This document shows, in pieces, positions 6,714 to 6,926 of a stretch of DNA of 6,926 nt (position 1 is its first letter; each line of letters opens with the position of its first letter). Both the position numbers and the translations under genes were made by a program. The notes under the pieces were generated by a model that saw nothing but the letters and a program-made list of their open reading frames with translations, did not search any database and was not told the DNA's origin. The stretch is from JBLHGU01 sp047615875 (GTDB taxonomy: Bacteria; Pseudomonadota; Gammaproteobacteria; Arenicellales; CAJQKF01), in NCBI GenBank assembly GCA_047615875.1, contig JBLHGU010000264.1:1-6926 (forward strand), given 5' to 3'.

Positions 6714-6735
6714 TATCAGATCAGGTACACCCCTT

Positions 6736-6926
6736 ATGAGCAACACTTCCGACAGCCAGGACCCTGATCTTAGAACGCCCAACAGCAGCTTGCGTCAGGA
6801 TGTTAGTCAGGATGATTTACCTCTGCATTGTCCTATGCAGGGGATGAGCACCTGGGACTCGCATCCCAAGGTGTACATTCCTATCGAAGACACCGGTAGT
6901 GCATTGTGCCCCTATTGCGGTACGTA
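6736..6926 (+). CDS. Zinc-finger domain protein, NDUFS6/zf-CHCC type (5' part, cut by window end)
   Basis: The first 63 residues are present and the gene continues past the window. After a polar, probably disordered N-terminus (1-27) come LPLHCPMQGM (28-37), HPKVYIPIE (43-51) and LCPYCGT (57-63). Cys32, His43, Cys58 and Cys61 form a C-x10-H-x14-C-x2-C zinc site as in zf-CHCC proteins related to the NDUFS6 subunit of complex I. The full protein is typically well under 100 residues, so most of it is here. In gammaproteobacteria a gene like this commonly follows ilvE, often before a lipopolysaccharide heptosyltransferase gene, but its function is not established to my knowledge. AGGT nine bases before the ATG is a modest ribosome binding site, and the 22-nt gap suggests co-transcription with ilvE. 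Confidence 0.85.
   Translation, partial: MSNTSDSQDPDLRTPNSSLRQDVSQDDLPLHCPMQGMSTWDSHPKVYIPIEDTGSALCPYCGT

Overview
The window looks like chromosomal DNA of a gammaproteobacterium of moderate GC content. The best evidence is the right end: an ilvE of the proteobacterial type followed 22 nt later by a short NDUFS6-like zinc-finger gene, a neighbourhood I know from gammaproteobacteria, and a tcdA that resembles the E. coli protein along its whole length. I cannot name a genus. I see no rRNA, tRNA, CRISPR array, insertion sequence or integrase.

Left part (about 1-2800, visibly more AT-rich, all genes on the minus strand, gaps of 187-270 nt): a secreted protein of unknown function (68-712), a small GFA-family zinc protein (900-1319) and a periplasmic protein with two thioredoxin-like domains (1551-2555). 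The wide gaps and unrelated products suggest independently transcribed accessory genes. The gaps hold short inverted repeats and palindromes that I cannot assign.

Middle part (2826-5649): tcdA, for cyclisation of the tRNA t6A37 modification, and a B12-binding-type radical SAM protein of the DUF4080 kind are read leftward as a tight pair. The radical SAM gene most likely starts at a TTG just after the tcdA stop. Diverging from tcdA across a 53-nt gap is a 132-residue lumazine-synthase-like gene that resembles the short archaeal form more than the usual bacterial RibH.

Right part (5650-6926, plus strand): ilvE, the branched-chain amino acid aminotransferase, with a possible promoter upstream, then the zinc-finger gene, which is cut by the window end. 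These two probably form an operon.

I did not find a clear new multi-gene system. The items most worth a second look are the atypical lumazine-synthase paralogue facing tcdA and the DUF4080 radical SAM gene, and the tandem-thioredoxin protein.
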